The notes below the pieces were generated by a model. That model ran no database searches. It saw only the letters and a program-made list of their open reading frames with translations, and was not told where the DNA came from. From an uncultured cyanobacterium (GTDB taxonomy: Bacteria > Cyanobacteriota > Cyanobacteriia > Pseudanabaenales > Pseudanabaenaceae), in contig CAIJEA010000188.1 in assembly GCA_903819605.1 (NCBI GenBank), positions 1 to 12,427 on the forward strand: a stretch of DNA of 12,427 nt, given 5' to 3'. How positions within the stretch are numbered: the first letter of the stretch is position 1; every line of letters begins with the position of its first letter. Below are positions 1-7,459 of the stretch, one piece after another. Made by a program: the position numbers and the translations under genes.

Positions 1-902
1 ATGGCTATTGCGATCGCCTGTCGCAAGCGATCGCCCGTGGGATTGCTAAAACTGGGGTTGCTGTAGAAATGGCAGATCTCAAATCGATCGACCTACAGGA
101 ATTACGTGAATTAGTCGGTCATACATCGGGTTTAGTCGTTTGTACGCCACCAGCATCGAATAGTCGCGTGGAAACCGCGATCGGTGCAATTCTTGCCGCC
201 GCTAGCGAAAAGCAAGTAATTGGCTTGTATGAGCCGCACGGTGATGAAGACTCATCGATTGACTTGTTAAATAACAGGTTTAAGGATCTGGGTGTGGTCA
301 CAGCTTTTCCTGCGATCAAGGTACGCGAAAATCCTAACGAAGCGACTTATCAAACCTGTGATGAGGCGGGTACTGACTTGGGGCAGTTGCTGACTCGCAA
401 GCAAAACATCAAACAACTCAAAGCGATCGATGCCGATCTTGATAAAGCTTTGGGGCGTTTAGCAGGTGGTTTATACATCATCTCCGCAGCAAAGGGCGGT
501 GCACGTAGCGCGATGTTAGCCTCTTGGGTCGTACAGGCTAGCTTTAAACCACTAGGTTTTACGGTGGCAGTGGCAAAGGATCGAGCGATCGAGTCGTTTA
601 TGCAAGTGGGCGATCGCTTTGTCCTGAATGTGCTTGAAGATGGCAATTACTCGAAATTGATGCAGCATTTCCTCAAACGATTTGCACCTGGAGCCGATCG
701 CTTTGAAGGTGTAAAAACTCAAATTTCAAACTGTGGCGCACCAATTCTCACTGATGCCCTTGCCTTTATGGAATGTGAAGTGATCAGTCGGATGGAATGT
801 AGCGATCATTGGGTGATCTATGCGATCGCTGAAGAAGGACGAGTTTCTAAACCCGATGCACTTACCGCAGCTCACCACCGCAAAATTGGCAATCATTACT
901 AA
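1..902 (+). CDS. Flavodiiron protein (diflavin flavoprotein), C-terminal part, 5' end outside the window
   Basis: The reading frame is open from the left edge (first full codon at 3), and the residues before the ATG at 69 (GYCDRLSQAIARGI) continue the family pattern. That ATG is therefore internal and the gene starts outside. What is visible is the second half of the flavodoxin-like FMN domain, up to about residue 120, then a linker and a flavin-reductase-like domain (AGGLYIISA, ASWVVQASFKPLGF, VGDRFVLNVL). This domain order, with the metallo-beta-lactamase di-iron domain first, is the cyanobacterial class C flavodiiron protein of roughly 570 residues. These enzymes reduce oxygen to water with photosynthetic electrons and act as a safety valve for photosystem I. 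The di-iron ligands lie outside the window, so I cannot tell Flv1, Flv2, Flv3 and Flv4 apart. The family call is firm. Confidence 0.9.
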   Translation, partial: GYCDRLSQAIARGIAKTGVAVEMADLKSIDLQELRELVGHTSGLVVCTPPASNSRVETAIGAILAAASEKQVIGLYEPHGDEDSSIDLLNNRFKDLGVVTAFPAIKVRENPNEATYQTCDEAGTDLGQLLTRKQNIKQLKAIDADLDKALGRLAGGLYIISAAKGGARSAMLASWVVQASFKPLGFTVAVAKDRAIESFMQVGDRFVLNVLEDGNYSKLMQHFLKRFAPGADRFEGVKTQISNCGAPILTDALAFMECEVISRMECSDHWVIYAIAEEGRVSKPDALTAAHHRKIGNHY

Positions 903-932
903 CAAAGAGAGCGCAAAGCGCTCTCTTTGTTA
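900..932. terminator. Shared bidirectional terminator between the flavodiiron gene and uppS
   Basis: A perfect 15-bp inverted repeat (900-914 with 918-932, loop AAA at 915-917) has a core of AAAGAGAGCGC. It lies exactly between two convergent genes. The flavodiiron stop codon (900-902) and the uppS stop codon (930-932, minus strand) form the two ends of the stem. The A-rich and T-rich outer arms act as a short U tract on either strand. A terminator role is inferred from position and structure. Confidence 0.75.
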
Positions 933-1673
933 AACCTTACCAAAGCGGCGATCTCGTTCTTGATAATCAACTAGCGCTCGGTGGAACTCACTACGATTAA
1001 AATCTGGCCAGAGTGTATGTGTAAAATACATCTCTGTATATGCCATTTGCCAAAGTAAAAAATTACTCAAGCGCATTTCGCCACTGGTGCGAATTAATAG
1101 ATCGGGATTATGTGTTCCTGCGGTGTAGAGATGTTGCTCGAAGAGATTTTCGTCAATATCTTCAGGCTTAATTTCCCCAGATTGTGTGGCTTCCGCAATT
1201 TGGCGACAGACTCTTACAATTTCGCGGCGACTGCCATAGTTAATGGCAACGGTAAAATGGATGGCTTGGTTATTTGCCGTGGCAATTTGCGATCGCTCGA
1301 TTTCCGATCGCAAGGACTTAGATAGAGAGTCAAGATCGCCAACAAAAGAGATGCGAACCCCTTCACGGCACATTTCCTCCAATTCACGGCGTAACATCCG
1401 CTCAAATAAAACCATCAAGAAGTCAACTTCTTGGGCTGGACGACTCCAATTTTCAGTCGAAAAAGCATAAACTGTCAATGCCGCAATTCCCCAATCTTTG
1501 CAGCAACGCAATAAGTCTTTGAGTGCATCTACACCCTGTCGATGCCCAGCGATTCTTGGCATTCCCCTTTGCTTTGCCCAACGTCCATTACCGTCCATAA
1601 TTACGGCTACATGTTTAGGCAAGCGTTGGCGATCTAGGTCTGTTGGTAGAGTATGCAATAGCTTAGCGGTCAT
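930..1673 (-). CDS. uppS: Isoprenyl transferase (undecaprenyl diphosphate synthase family)
   Basis: This 247-residue cis-prenyltransferase is of normal family length. It condenses isopentenyl diphosphate units onto farnesyl diphosphate to make the C55 lipid carrier for peptidoglycan and other envelope polysaccharides. All family motifs are present: HVAVIMDGNGRWAKQRG at 21-37 with the catalytic Asp27, IAGHRQG at 41-47, YAFSTENW at 69-76, NYGSRREI at 145-152, PDLLIRTSGE at 190-199, RLSNFLLWQ at 201-209 and WPDF at 222-225. The start codon overlaps the cdaA stop in an ATGA arrangement (1670-1673), so translation is probably coupled. It is the last gene of the lysA-cdaA-uppS unit and ends in the hairpin at 900-932. 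Cyanobacterial members could also make related polyprenols, which the sequence does not settle. Confidence 0.95.
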   Translation of the reverse strand: MTAKLLHTLPTDLDRQRLPKHVAVIMDGNGRWAKQRGMPRIAGHRQGVDALKDLLRCCKDWGIAALTVYAFSTENWSRPAQEVDFLMVLFERMLRRELEEMCREGVRISFVGDLDSLSKSLRSEIERSQIATANNQAIHFTVAINYGSRREIVRVCRQIAEATQSGEIKPEDIDENLFEQHLYTAGTHNPDLLIRTSGEMRLSNFLLWQMAYTEMYFTHTLWPDFNRSEFHRALVDYQERDRRFGKV

Positions 1674-2560
1674 TTCTTTTCTGACGATTTTCGACTTACC
1701 ATATTTTTAAGATTTAATCCTGACCAGAGCCAGTTAAATTTTGGCACTGTCCTTCCTAAAGGAGTCGGACGGTAATTGCCTAGTTTAGTTTCTAATATTT
1801 CTCGTAACCGGCTACTGGTGATTGGACGATCTAGAATGCCATTTTCCGCGACCGCGATCGAACCTGTTTCTTCAGACACTACGATACAAAAACAATTTCT
1901 AACGCGATCGGTAATACCCATAGCAGCACGGTGTCTTGTACCAATTTCTCTTGAAGCAGCCCGTTCAGAAATTGGCAAAATTACGCCAGCCGCCAAAATA
2001 CGGTCTTCGCGAATTAGGATTGCACCATCGTGCAGAAGTGTCGATGTTTGGAAAATTGTATGTAATAGCTCTTTTGATAATAGTGCGTTGAGTTTTACCC
2101 CTGGAACAGAAAAATCGCGATCGTCAATTGGTTCACCAGTCTCAATAATCATCAGTGCACCTGTTCGATTTTGAGATAGCTCAATGACAGCATCAATGAT
2201 TTCTTCGATAACTGAATCAGTTTCAACGATTGTGCGCCGATTAGTAGTGGGTTGAAATAAAGAGAGCAAATCTCCGCGCCCTAATCGTTCGAGAAATTTT
2301 CGTAGTTCTGGCTGCAAAATTACTGCCATAGCTACGGCTGAACCAATCAATAGTTTATCCAGAACGAAATTTAGTAATCTCAGCCCAAGGCGATCGCTAA
2401 TTACACTAGCAATTAGTAAAAAAATGATGCCGCGCACCATCAGCAAAGTACGGCGATCGTTGCTGAGAGACAACATGAGGTAGATCAACCCTAATAATGC
2501 AAGGATATCGATCGCCCTCATGATGAATGCAATTGAGTTGATATTGACAAACCACTGCAT
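1670..2560 (-). CDS. cdaA: Diadenylate cyclase CdaA, c-di-AMP synthase
   Basis: The 296-residue membrane-bound DAC-domain enzyme joins two ATP into the second messenger c-di-AMP. In bacteria this controls potassium and osmolyte uptake, and in cyanobacteria it also affects carbon and night metabolism. The N-terminus has three hydrophobic segments at about 16-33, 39-55 and 68-83. The catalytic domain follows, with LLHDGAILI (DGA at 178-180) and GTRHRAA at 207-213, both intact, plus VSEETG at 229-234. This is the CdaA (DacA) architecture. The ATG at 2560 has a GAGAGG-like ribosome site about 8 bases upstream; an in-frame ATG at 2521 is a weaker alternative. It lies 33 bases after lysA and overlaps uppS by 4 bases, tying c-di-AMP production to cell-wall genes. 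The neighbour order fits what I know of other cyanobacteria. Confidence 0.95.
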   Translation of the reverse strand: MQWFVNINSIAFIMRAIDILALLGLIYLMLSLSNDRRTLLMVRGIIFLLIASVISDRLGLRLLNFVLDKLLIGSAVAMAVILQPELRKFLERLGRGDLLSLFQPTTNRRTIVETDSVIEEIIDAVIELSQNRTGALMIIETGEPIDDRDFSVPGVKLNALLSKELLHTIFQTSTLLHDGAILIREDRILAAGVILPISERAASREIGTRHRAAMGITDRVRNCFCIVVSEETGSIAVAENGILDRPITSSRLREILETKLGNYRPTPLGRTVPKFNWLWSGLNLKNMVSRKSSEKK

Positions 2561-2593
2561 TCATAACCCTCTCATTCACAACTAAAAAAACAA

Positions 2594-3997
2594 CTACTTA
2601 TGTAGTCTCTCTGGCAAGCAATCTTGACGTAATAGATCCTCGCGGGTTTCCCGTTTGATGATCAAACTAGATTCACCACCTTCTACAACAACAGCCGCAG
2701 GCTTGGGCAAACGATTGTAATTGGATGCCATGCTGTAATTGTATGCGCCCGTCCCAAATACAACTAGGATATCTCCTGCATTAGTAAATGGTAGTTGAAT
2801 ATCTTTAATTAAAATATCACCTGATTCACAATGCTTACCCGCGATTGTCACAGTTTGCGACAAAGGTGAACTCATGTGATTAGCAACAACTGCGCGATAT
2901 TTGGATTGGTAGGTAATTGGACGTGGATTATCAGACATACCACCATCAACTGTGATGTAGGTACGAATATCGGGAACAGTTTTACTACCACCAATTGTAT
3001 AGGCAGTTACGCAGGTTGAACCAACCAGCGATCGCCCTGGTTCACAGAGTAATTTGGGTAATGCTAAACCTTCAGTAACAAAAGCAGCAGTTACGCCAGC
3101 ACTGACAGTTTTTACCCATTCCTCAATACTAGGGGGATCGTCAGACTCGACATAGCGAATCCCTAAGCCACCACCAATATTTAATTCGGAAAACTGTAAG
3201 CTATATTTTTCGCCTGCCAGTTTAAACCAATGCACCATCACACCGCCAATATCTTGGTGGGGCTGCAATTCAAAAATCTGTGAACCAATATGGGCATGAA
3301 TACCAATACAGTTAAGACTAGACTCAGCCAAGAAGGCAAAGACTGACTCAATCTCATTGGGATCAAAGCCAAACTTACTATCGATATGACCAGTTTGGAT
3401 ATATTCGTGGGTATGGCATTCTATGCCAGGTGTCAAACGCAGCATAATGCGTGGGCTAAGGTTACCCTCTTGAGCAAGCCGTTCTAAAGTCTTTAGCTCA
3501 TGCCAATTGTCCACCACAATAGTGCAGCTAGATTCGATCGCGTAGCTGAGCTCTTCAACCGATTTATTATTGCCATGAAAATAAATCAACCTAGGCGAAA
3601 CTCCTGCTCGTAGTGCAGTCAAGATTTCTCCTGCCGAAACCACATCAATACCCAGTGACTCAGAACCCACGATCGCACAAACTGCGAGACAGCTCCAAGC
3701 TTTAGAAGCGTATAAAACCTGTGATTGACCTTGGTAATGCTTTGAAAATGCATCACGATATTGTTGACAAGCCGTTCTTAGACTAACTTCATCTAATATA
3801 TAAAGTGGTGTTCCATATTGTTGAACTAATTCCACCACGTCACAACCACCGATTTCTAAGTGATCGCTAGAATTAACAATGGCAGTTAACGGTAAAAGCT
3901 GTTGATTCGGCGACAAACTATCTAAGCTGATAGCTTTATCTTGGGGTGGATTTGACGAAGCAGTCTCTTGTCTTGGGCTGGACAAAGCAGTAGTCAT
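2594..3997 (-). CDS. lysA: Diaminopimelate decarboxylase
   Basis: The enzyme decarboxylates meso-diaminopimelate to L-lysine, the last step of the pathway that also feeds peptidoglycan, using pyridoxal phosphate. The protein is a fold-type III barrel followed by a beta domain. Visible landmarks are the PLP lysine in YASKAW (Lys99), HIGSQ at 236-240, the phosphate-binding GGGLG at 275-279, EPGR at 319-322, the catalytic CESGD at 390-394 and GAYNYSMASNYN at 417-428. Its 467 residues are longer than typical bacterial LysA (about 420). The extra length is a polar N-terminal extension of about 45 residues, a feature I associate with cyanobacterial members. No Shine-Dalgarno sequence is visible before the ATG. 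It is the first gene of the lysA-cdaA-uppS unit, with a likely promoter at 4036-4067. Confidence 0.95.
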   Translation of the reverse strand: MTTALSSPRQETASSNPPQDKAISLDSLSPNQQLLPLTAIVNSSDHLEIGGCDVVELVQQYGTPLYILDEVSLRTACQQYRDAFSKHYQGQSQVLYASKAWSCLAVCAIVGSESLGIDVVSAGEILTALRAGVSPRLIYFHGNNKSVEELSYAIESSCTIVVDNWHELKTLERLAQEGNLSPRIMLRLTPGIECHTHEYIQTGHIDSKFGFDPNEIESVFAFLAESSLNCIGIHAHIGSQIFELQPHQDIGGVMVHWFKLAGEKYSLQFSELNIGGGLGIRYVESDDPPSIEEWVKTVSAGVTAAFVTEGLALPKLLCEPGRSLVGSTCVTAYTIGGSKTVPDIRTYITVDGGMSDNPRPITYQSKYRAVVANHMSSPLSQTVTIAGKHCESGDILIKDIQLPFTNAGDILVVFGTGAYNYSMASNYNRLPKPAAVVVEGGESSLIIKRETREDLLRQDCLPERLHK

Positions 3998-4186
3998 GAA
4001 GTACCAATGAAATTTTGTGAAACTCTCTAAATCCTATTATAAAAATAGCAGCTAATCTATTTGTAAAGTAGGTGTGAAAATATCAATCAAATTTTTATTA
4101 AAATTGATTTTATTACTTCCATAATCGTAATTGGTGAAAATAACAAAATTAGCTTTTATAAATAGAATCACGCCAAAATCATTTCC
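3998..4186. other. AT-rich spacer between lysA and the CCB1-like gene
   Basis: These 189 bases hold the lysA promoter candidate and a weak AT-only dyad at 4086-4108 that might slow transcription from the upstream gene. I see no ORF, RNA gene or GC-rich terminator. The gap and the promoter suggest that lysA is transcribed independently of the CCB1-like gene. Confidence 0.5.
4036..4067 (-). promoter_or_regulatory. Candidate promoter of the lysA-cdaA-uppS unit
   Basis: On the minus strand an exact TATAAT lies at 4036-4041, giving a start near 4029 and a leader of about 32 bases before the lysA ATG. The best -35 match, TTTACA at 4062-4067, is spaced 20 bases, longer than ideal, so the -10 element carries most of the support. 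Confidence 0.4.
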
Positions 4187-4708
4187 TTAATTCTCAATTT
4201 TTTCTAGATTTAGCGATCGCTGCAATTTGGCGATTTCATCCTTGTGAGCACGTACTCTAAGTTTTGCCTCTGCCAATAGTTGCAAACTAACCTTGTGTTC
4301 GCGAGGTACACCGCGCCAATAAAACACCCCAGCGATCGGTGATATAACCGTAAGCCATAACCAAAGATTTTCTAAATCTGGAATTAAAATACCTAAAACT
4401 AGCCCCAGACAGCTCAACCCAATTGCTGCCAATATGCTCAGAAATATTGCCAAAAAAAGGCTTGGCTTTACTTTCCCAACTAAAATTGCGATGTCTCGCG
4501 CTGGATCAATCTCGACTACCTTATAAGCTCTTTGGATAAAATGATCGCGGACTTGTTTTAATAGATGATCGTCTCCGAGGTTATCTACGGCAAACATTGC
4601 ATCTGTTGTGCGATCGCGAACCGAGCCACGCAGAAAGGAGATTAGTCCAAAAAACAACAGAAGGGTTAAAAGTAGTGTGGAATATATTGTCGGGATTGTT
4701 TCAGACAT
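4187..4708 (-). CDS. CCB1-like membrane protein, probable cytochrome b6f heme c(i) assembly factor
   Basis: The predicted protein has 173 residues: one N-terminal membrane segment (about 7-26), a soluble stretch with the pattern RAYKVVEID at 60-68, a PSLFLAIFL hydrophobic hairpin at about 82-109 and 114-130, then SPIAGVFYWRG and a basic amphipathic tail. From memory this matches the cyanobacterial and plastid family called cofactor assembly of complex C subunit B (CCB1, DUF3529). That family helps attach the extra heme c(i) covalently to cytochrome b6. The frame can be extended 11 codons to a TTG at 4741, but the ATG at 4708 gives the usual MSETIPTIYSTLLLT-type N-terminus and is preferred. 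It is transcribed away from the kinase gene. The family assignment is from pattern memory only. Confidence 0.65.
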   Translation of the reverse strand: MSETIPTIYSTLLLTLLLFFGLISFLRGSVRDRTTDAMFAVDNLGDDHLLKQVRDHFIQRAYKVVEIDPARDIAILVGKVKPSLFLAIFLSILAAIGLSCLGLVLGILIPDLENLWLWLTVISPIAGVFYWRGVPREHKVSLQLLAEAKLRVRAHKDEIAKLQRSLNLEKIEN

Positions 4709-4748
4709 TCGAGCAGGGATTTTACAGGGATTTGCATACAATCCGTCA

Positions 4749-4754
4749 ATTATA
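4749..4754 (-). promoter_or_regulatory. Possible -10 element for the CCB1-like gene
   Basis: An exact TATAAT on the minus strand would give a start near 4742 and a leader of about 34 bases to the ATG at 4708. There is no convincing -35 hexamer at 16-18 bases, so this is tentative. Confidence 0.3.
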
Positions 4755-4793
4755 ACTATTGCTAAGTACCGCGTTGCATTAAAAAGATAGATT

Positions 4794-4832
4794 AAAACCT
4801 GTGCCGCCCGCTGCGCTTGAGGCGCAGGTTTT
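4794..4832. repeat. GC-rich hairpin in the divergent spacer
   Basis: AAAACCTGTGCC (4794-4805) pairs with GGCGCAGGTTTT (4821-4832), with one G-T wobble and a 15-base loop. The outer AAAACC/GGTTTT resembles the palindromic elements in this window, but the core differs and it lacks the TATAGC/GCTATA ends. It may be another repeat type or a terminator-like structure. It lies upstream of both flanking genes, so terminating either one is not its obvious job. Confidence 0.5.
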
Positions 4833-4858
4833 GGGGTTTTATATTTAATTTAGGTATA

Positions 4859-4972
4859 CATAGCAAAAAAGAATTAGCCAGTACAAACCCAAAACCAGAA
4901 GATGAGTTGCGGCGTGAAGCGCCGCAACTCATCTTCTGGTTTTATGTCCTAATCAAACCTTGCTTGGCTATA
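4859..4972. mobile_element. Palindromic MITE-like element, copy A
   Basis: The core is a perfect 24-bp stem (4891-4914 with 4920-4943; loop TGAAG) with AAAACCAGAAG at its outer end. The outer limits are CATAGC at 4859-4864 and GCTATA at 4967-4972. It shares stem sequence and ends with the copies at 8632, 10434 and 12230. It encodes nothing and lies in a divergent spacer. Mobility is inferred from copy number and end structure; the limits are approximate. Confidence 0.6.
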
Positions 4973-5052
4973 GCACTCCGAAATAATAGGTGTTGCCTAG
5001 CTGTCAACTTTTGTTTTTTATGTCGTAATTTCTAGGACGACGGCTATACTTA

Positions 5053-5081
5053 TTATGAATTGCAACTCTAAAAATTCATAA
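5053..5081. promoter_or_regulatory. 9-bp dyad upstream of the kinase promoter, possible operator
   Basis: TTATGAATT (5053-5061) and AATTCATAA (5073-5081) are perfect inverted repeats with an 11-base spacer, centred about 39 bases upstream of the -35 hexamer at 5103. Half-sites about 20 bases apart centre to centre, on one face of the helix over two turns, fit a dimeric regulator. AT-rich chance matches are possible. Confidence 0.35.
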
Positions 5082-5102
5082 ACTCGCGTATCTTTTTTAA
5101 AT

Positions 5103-5131
5103 TTGATATATTCTCTTGGTTTTGATATAAA
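5103..5131 (+). promoter_or_regulatory. Candidate sigma-70 promoter of the tyrosine autokinase gene
   Basis: TTGATA (5103-5108) and TATAAA (5126-5131) are separated by exactly 17 bases, giving a start near 5138 and a leader of about 45 bases before the ATG at 5183. This is the best-spaced promoter match in the window. Confidence 0.6.
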
Positions 5132-5182
5132 GAGTAGCGATTAAGCCTGTGACGATTAGAGCCACTTGGTAAAAATAAAACG

Positions 5183-7396
5183 ATGACTGAATACCCTAAA
5201 GCTACCTATACAGGCAAGTATGTCGATGATTCGTTTAAGCTTGCCAAATTTTTCCGAGTATTACGCAAACGTTGGATTGTCGTCGTAGCTGTTTCGGTCA
5301 CCGTATTTGCTGGAAACACTTATTACACATTTACCAGAACTCCACAATATCGTTCAAACGCATCGCTTCTGATCAACAATTCTACGATCCCTGTATCAGA
5401 TATTCAAGTTCCAGGCTTACCTAGTAGTTCATTAATTAACCTCGGTACAGAAATTGGTATTTTGAGGAGCCGTCCTTTAATCGAGGTTGCCGTCTCGAAG
5501 ATGCGGCAATCACCATCAGCTAGCTCCTATAAGGATATAGACGCTGGTACGATCATGGCTGGATTAGACATCCGACCTGAAAAAGATGCCTTGATTTTAC
5601 GTCTTACTTACACTGACAGCGATCCTAAGCGAGCGCGTGAAGTTCTTAATGCCCTATCTCAAACCTATGTTGAATATAGCTTAAGCGATCGCCGTACCAA
5701 GTCTAGTACTGCCATTAAGTTTATTCAAGATAAGCTTCCGCAAGTCAAGCAGCAACTTGATAAGTCGTCTTTAGCCGTTACTCAATTCCGTAAGACTTAT
5801 AATATTGTCGATCCTGATACTTATGCTGCTTCAGTTTACAAAATGCGCGAGGCGTTAGAAGTTAAAGCACAGGAATTACAAATCCAAATCGCTCAAGTTC
5901 AACAACAATATCAATCCCTCAGCCGTCAAGTTGGAAAATCTCCAGATGCGGCAATTAGTGGTGCAATCTTGCAGCAAGATATTCCCTATCAATCTTTGGT
6001 TAAACAATTTCAAGATGTTGAGACCAATTATTTCTTGGAACGTACCAGATTTCGTGAAGATCATCCTAATGTGATCGCACTCAAAGATCGCCGTGATGAA
6101 CTCTACAAGCTATTACAAACCCGTGCTCAGTCAGTAGTTGGAATCAGAGGTGGTAATGCTAATATTACCAACGAACCTAATAGCCCAATTCAACAGACCT
6201 TAGCAACTCAGTTATTTGATGCCCAGACGACGCTTGCGGTAACTCAAGCTCAACTAGATAGTATCAGAAATGCCCAATCTGAGGTTGCCAGCGCTTTCTC
6301 TAAAATTCCCCAGATTCAGCAAAGATTTGTAGAAATTCAGAGACAACTAGCGCTTGACACCTCAACTTACACCAAGCTGACTGAAAAATTAGAAGAATTA
6401 AGAATCTCGGAAGCTCAGGAGATTTCATCATGGAAGGTTTTAGAACCGCCTCTGATTCCAACGACACCGTTCTCACCTGATATTCAAAAAAGCTTAACTA
6501 CTGGTGCTTTTGTTGGTTTAGTATTGGGGGTTTTGGCTGCATTAATCTTAAATCGCCTAGACCAGCGTATTCGTGAAGTAGAGGAAGTCAAGGAAATCAT
6601 CGATATTCCCTTACTTGCTTCGATTCCAATGACTGAAGTAGCTTCTTTGAGTGCAATGGTAGGGCAAGGAATATTACCGACTAGTAGCTATTACGCTTTT
6701 AAAGAAGCTATGAGTTCTTTAGCGTTAAATTTGCGCTATTTAGGTACTGACAACATGATGAAAGTGATTGCGTTCACTTCGTCTGTTCCATCTGAGGGTA
6801 AGAGCACACTCACCTATAACCTTTCTACGATTCTAGCGGCTCTGGGATATAAAGTGCTTTTGGTAGATGCTGATATGCGAAAGCCAACGGTTCATAAATT
6901 GACAAAACTGAGTAATAAAGCTGGTTTGTCTACTGCCCTAGCTACACCAAGTCCTTGGCAAGATCTAATTCAGGTTGCTGATGATAAGGGTAATTTGCAT
7001 GTTTTGACATCAGGTTCTATTCCGCCGAATCCCATGTTATTGCTTGAGTCTGCGAAGATGACTGCTTTATTGCAAGAATGGCGACAAGAATATGACTACG
7101 TTTTGGTTGATACTCCACCAGTAATTGGTATAACCGATGCTCAGTGCTTAACATCTAAAGTAGATACATTTATTCTTGTGGCAGCTATTAACCGTTCTAC
7201 GCGCAGTGGAATTTCGAGGGCATTAGAGGTCTTATCGACGGCAAGAGCAAATGTGTCTGGTTTGTTGATTAACATGATTGGGTCTTCCGATAGTGAATAC
7301 CACTATGGATATTACGACCAGTATTATCTCAATCCTACAGAAACCGAAGAAGAATCTGAGCCTGCTGTGACAGCTATTGAGATTTCTAAGCCATAA
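5183..7396 (+). CDS. wzc: Wzc-type polysaccharide co-polymerase / BY tyrosine autokinase
   Basis: The 737-residue inner-membrane protein controls chain length and export of extracellular polysaccharide through cycles of autophosphorylation. An N-terminal Wzz domain starts with a membrane segment at about 31-48. A long periplasmic coiled-coil region follows (about 185-420, rich in Q, E, K and A), then the proline-rich PPLIPTTPFSP and a second membrane segment at about 441-460. The cytoplasmic kinase has Walker A PSEGKST (Lys540), Walker A' LLVDADMRKP (559-568) and Walker B VLVDTPP (640-646). The C-terminus carries six tyrosines in ten residues (706, 708, 710, 711, 714, 715), the autophosphorylation cluster, and ends in an acidic tail. 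The ATG has no clear Shine-Dalgarno sequence. No export or polymerase genes adjoin it, and it contains only one GCGATCGC in 2.2 kb. The name follows the E. coli and Synechocystis homologues. Confidence 0.92.
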   Translation: MTEYPKATYTGKYVDDSFKLAKFFRVLRKRWIVVVAVSVTVFAGNTYYTFTRTPQYRSNASLLINNSTIPVSDIQVPGLPSSSLINLGTEIGILRSRPLIEVAVSKMRQSPSASSYKDIDAGTIMAGLDIRPEKDALILRLTYTDSDPKRAREVLNALSQTYVEYSLSDRRTKSSTAIKFIQDKLPQVKQQLDKSSLAVTQFRKTYNIVDPDTYAASVYKMREALEVKAQELQIQIAQVQQQYQSLSRQVGKSPDAAISGAILQQDIPYQSLVKQFQDVETNYFLERTRFREDHPNVIALKDRRDELYKLLQTRAQSVVGIRGGNANITNEPNSPIQQTLATQLFDAQTTLAVTQAQLDSIRNAQSEVASAFSKIPQIQQRFVEIQRQLALDTSTYTKLTEKLEELRISEAQEISSWKVLEPPLIPTTPFSPDIQKSLTTGAFVGLVLGVLAALILNRLDQRIREVEEVKEIIDIPLLASIPMTEVASLSAMVGQGILPTSSYYAFKEAMSSLALNLRYLGTDNMMKVIAFTSSVPSEGKSTLTYNLSTILAALGYKVLLVDADMRKPTVHKLTKLSNKAGLSTALATPSPWQDLIQVADDKGNLHVLTSGSIPPNPMLLLESAKMTALLQEWRQEYDYVLVDTPPVIGITDAQCLTSKVDTFILVAAINRSTRSGISRALEVLSTARANVSGLLINMIGSSDSEYHYGYYDQYYLNPTETEEESEPAVTAIEISKP

Positions 7397-7424
7397 AAGA
7401 GTCTACTTAGCAGTCTTAAGATCC

Positions 7425-7459
7425 ACAGTAAAGGCGACATCAAGTGTCTCCTTTACTGT
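7425..7459. terminator. Convergent terminator between the kinase and adenosyltransferase genes
   Basis: ACAGTAAAGG (7425-7434) pairs with CCTTTACTGT (7450-7459). Inside it, after one mismatch, GACA pairs with TGTC around the loop TCAAG. The hairpin starts 28 bases after the kinase stop and directly abuts the minus-strand stop codon at 7460-7462. There is only a short T run, so efficiency is uncertain. Confidence 0.55.

Larger units (their letters stand above)
4709..5182. other. Divergent intergenic region between the CCB1-like gene and the kinase gene
   Basis: Going from left to right, these 474 bases hold the candidate -10 of the leftward gene, a GC-rich hairpin, palindromic element A, a 9-bp dyad and the rightward promoter. 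A 72-codon frame across the hairpins looks like repeat sequence rather than a gene. I see no tRNA or riboswitch-like structure. Confidence 0.6.

Noticed and set aside
1776..2174. 132-codon plus-strand ORF opposite cdaA
   Set aside because: It is antisense to a strongly conserved gene with intact catalytic motifs, and its own translation is Ser/Ile/Arg-rich with no family pattern.
4086..4108. AT-only dyad after the CCB1-like gene as a terminator
   Set aside because: The stem is short, bulged and has few G-C pairs; too weak to call in such AT-rich DNA.
4817..5035. 72-codon plus-strand ORF across the divergent spacer
   Set aside because: It runs straight through the GC-rich hairpin and palindromic element A, so its residues are translated repeat. 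It has no ribosome site and no recognisable pattern.
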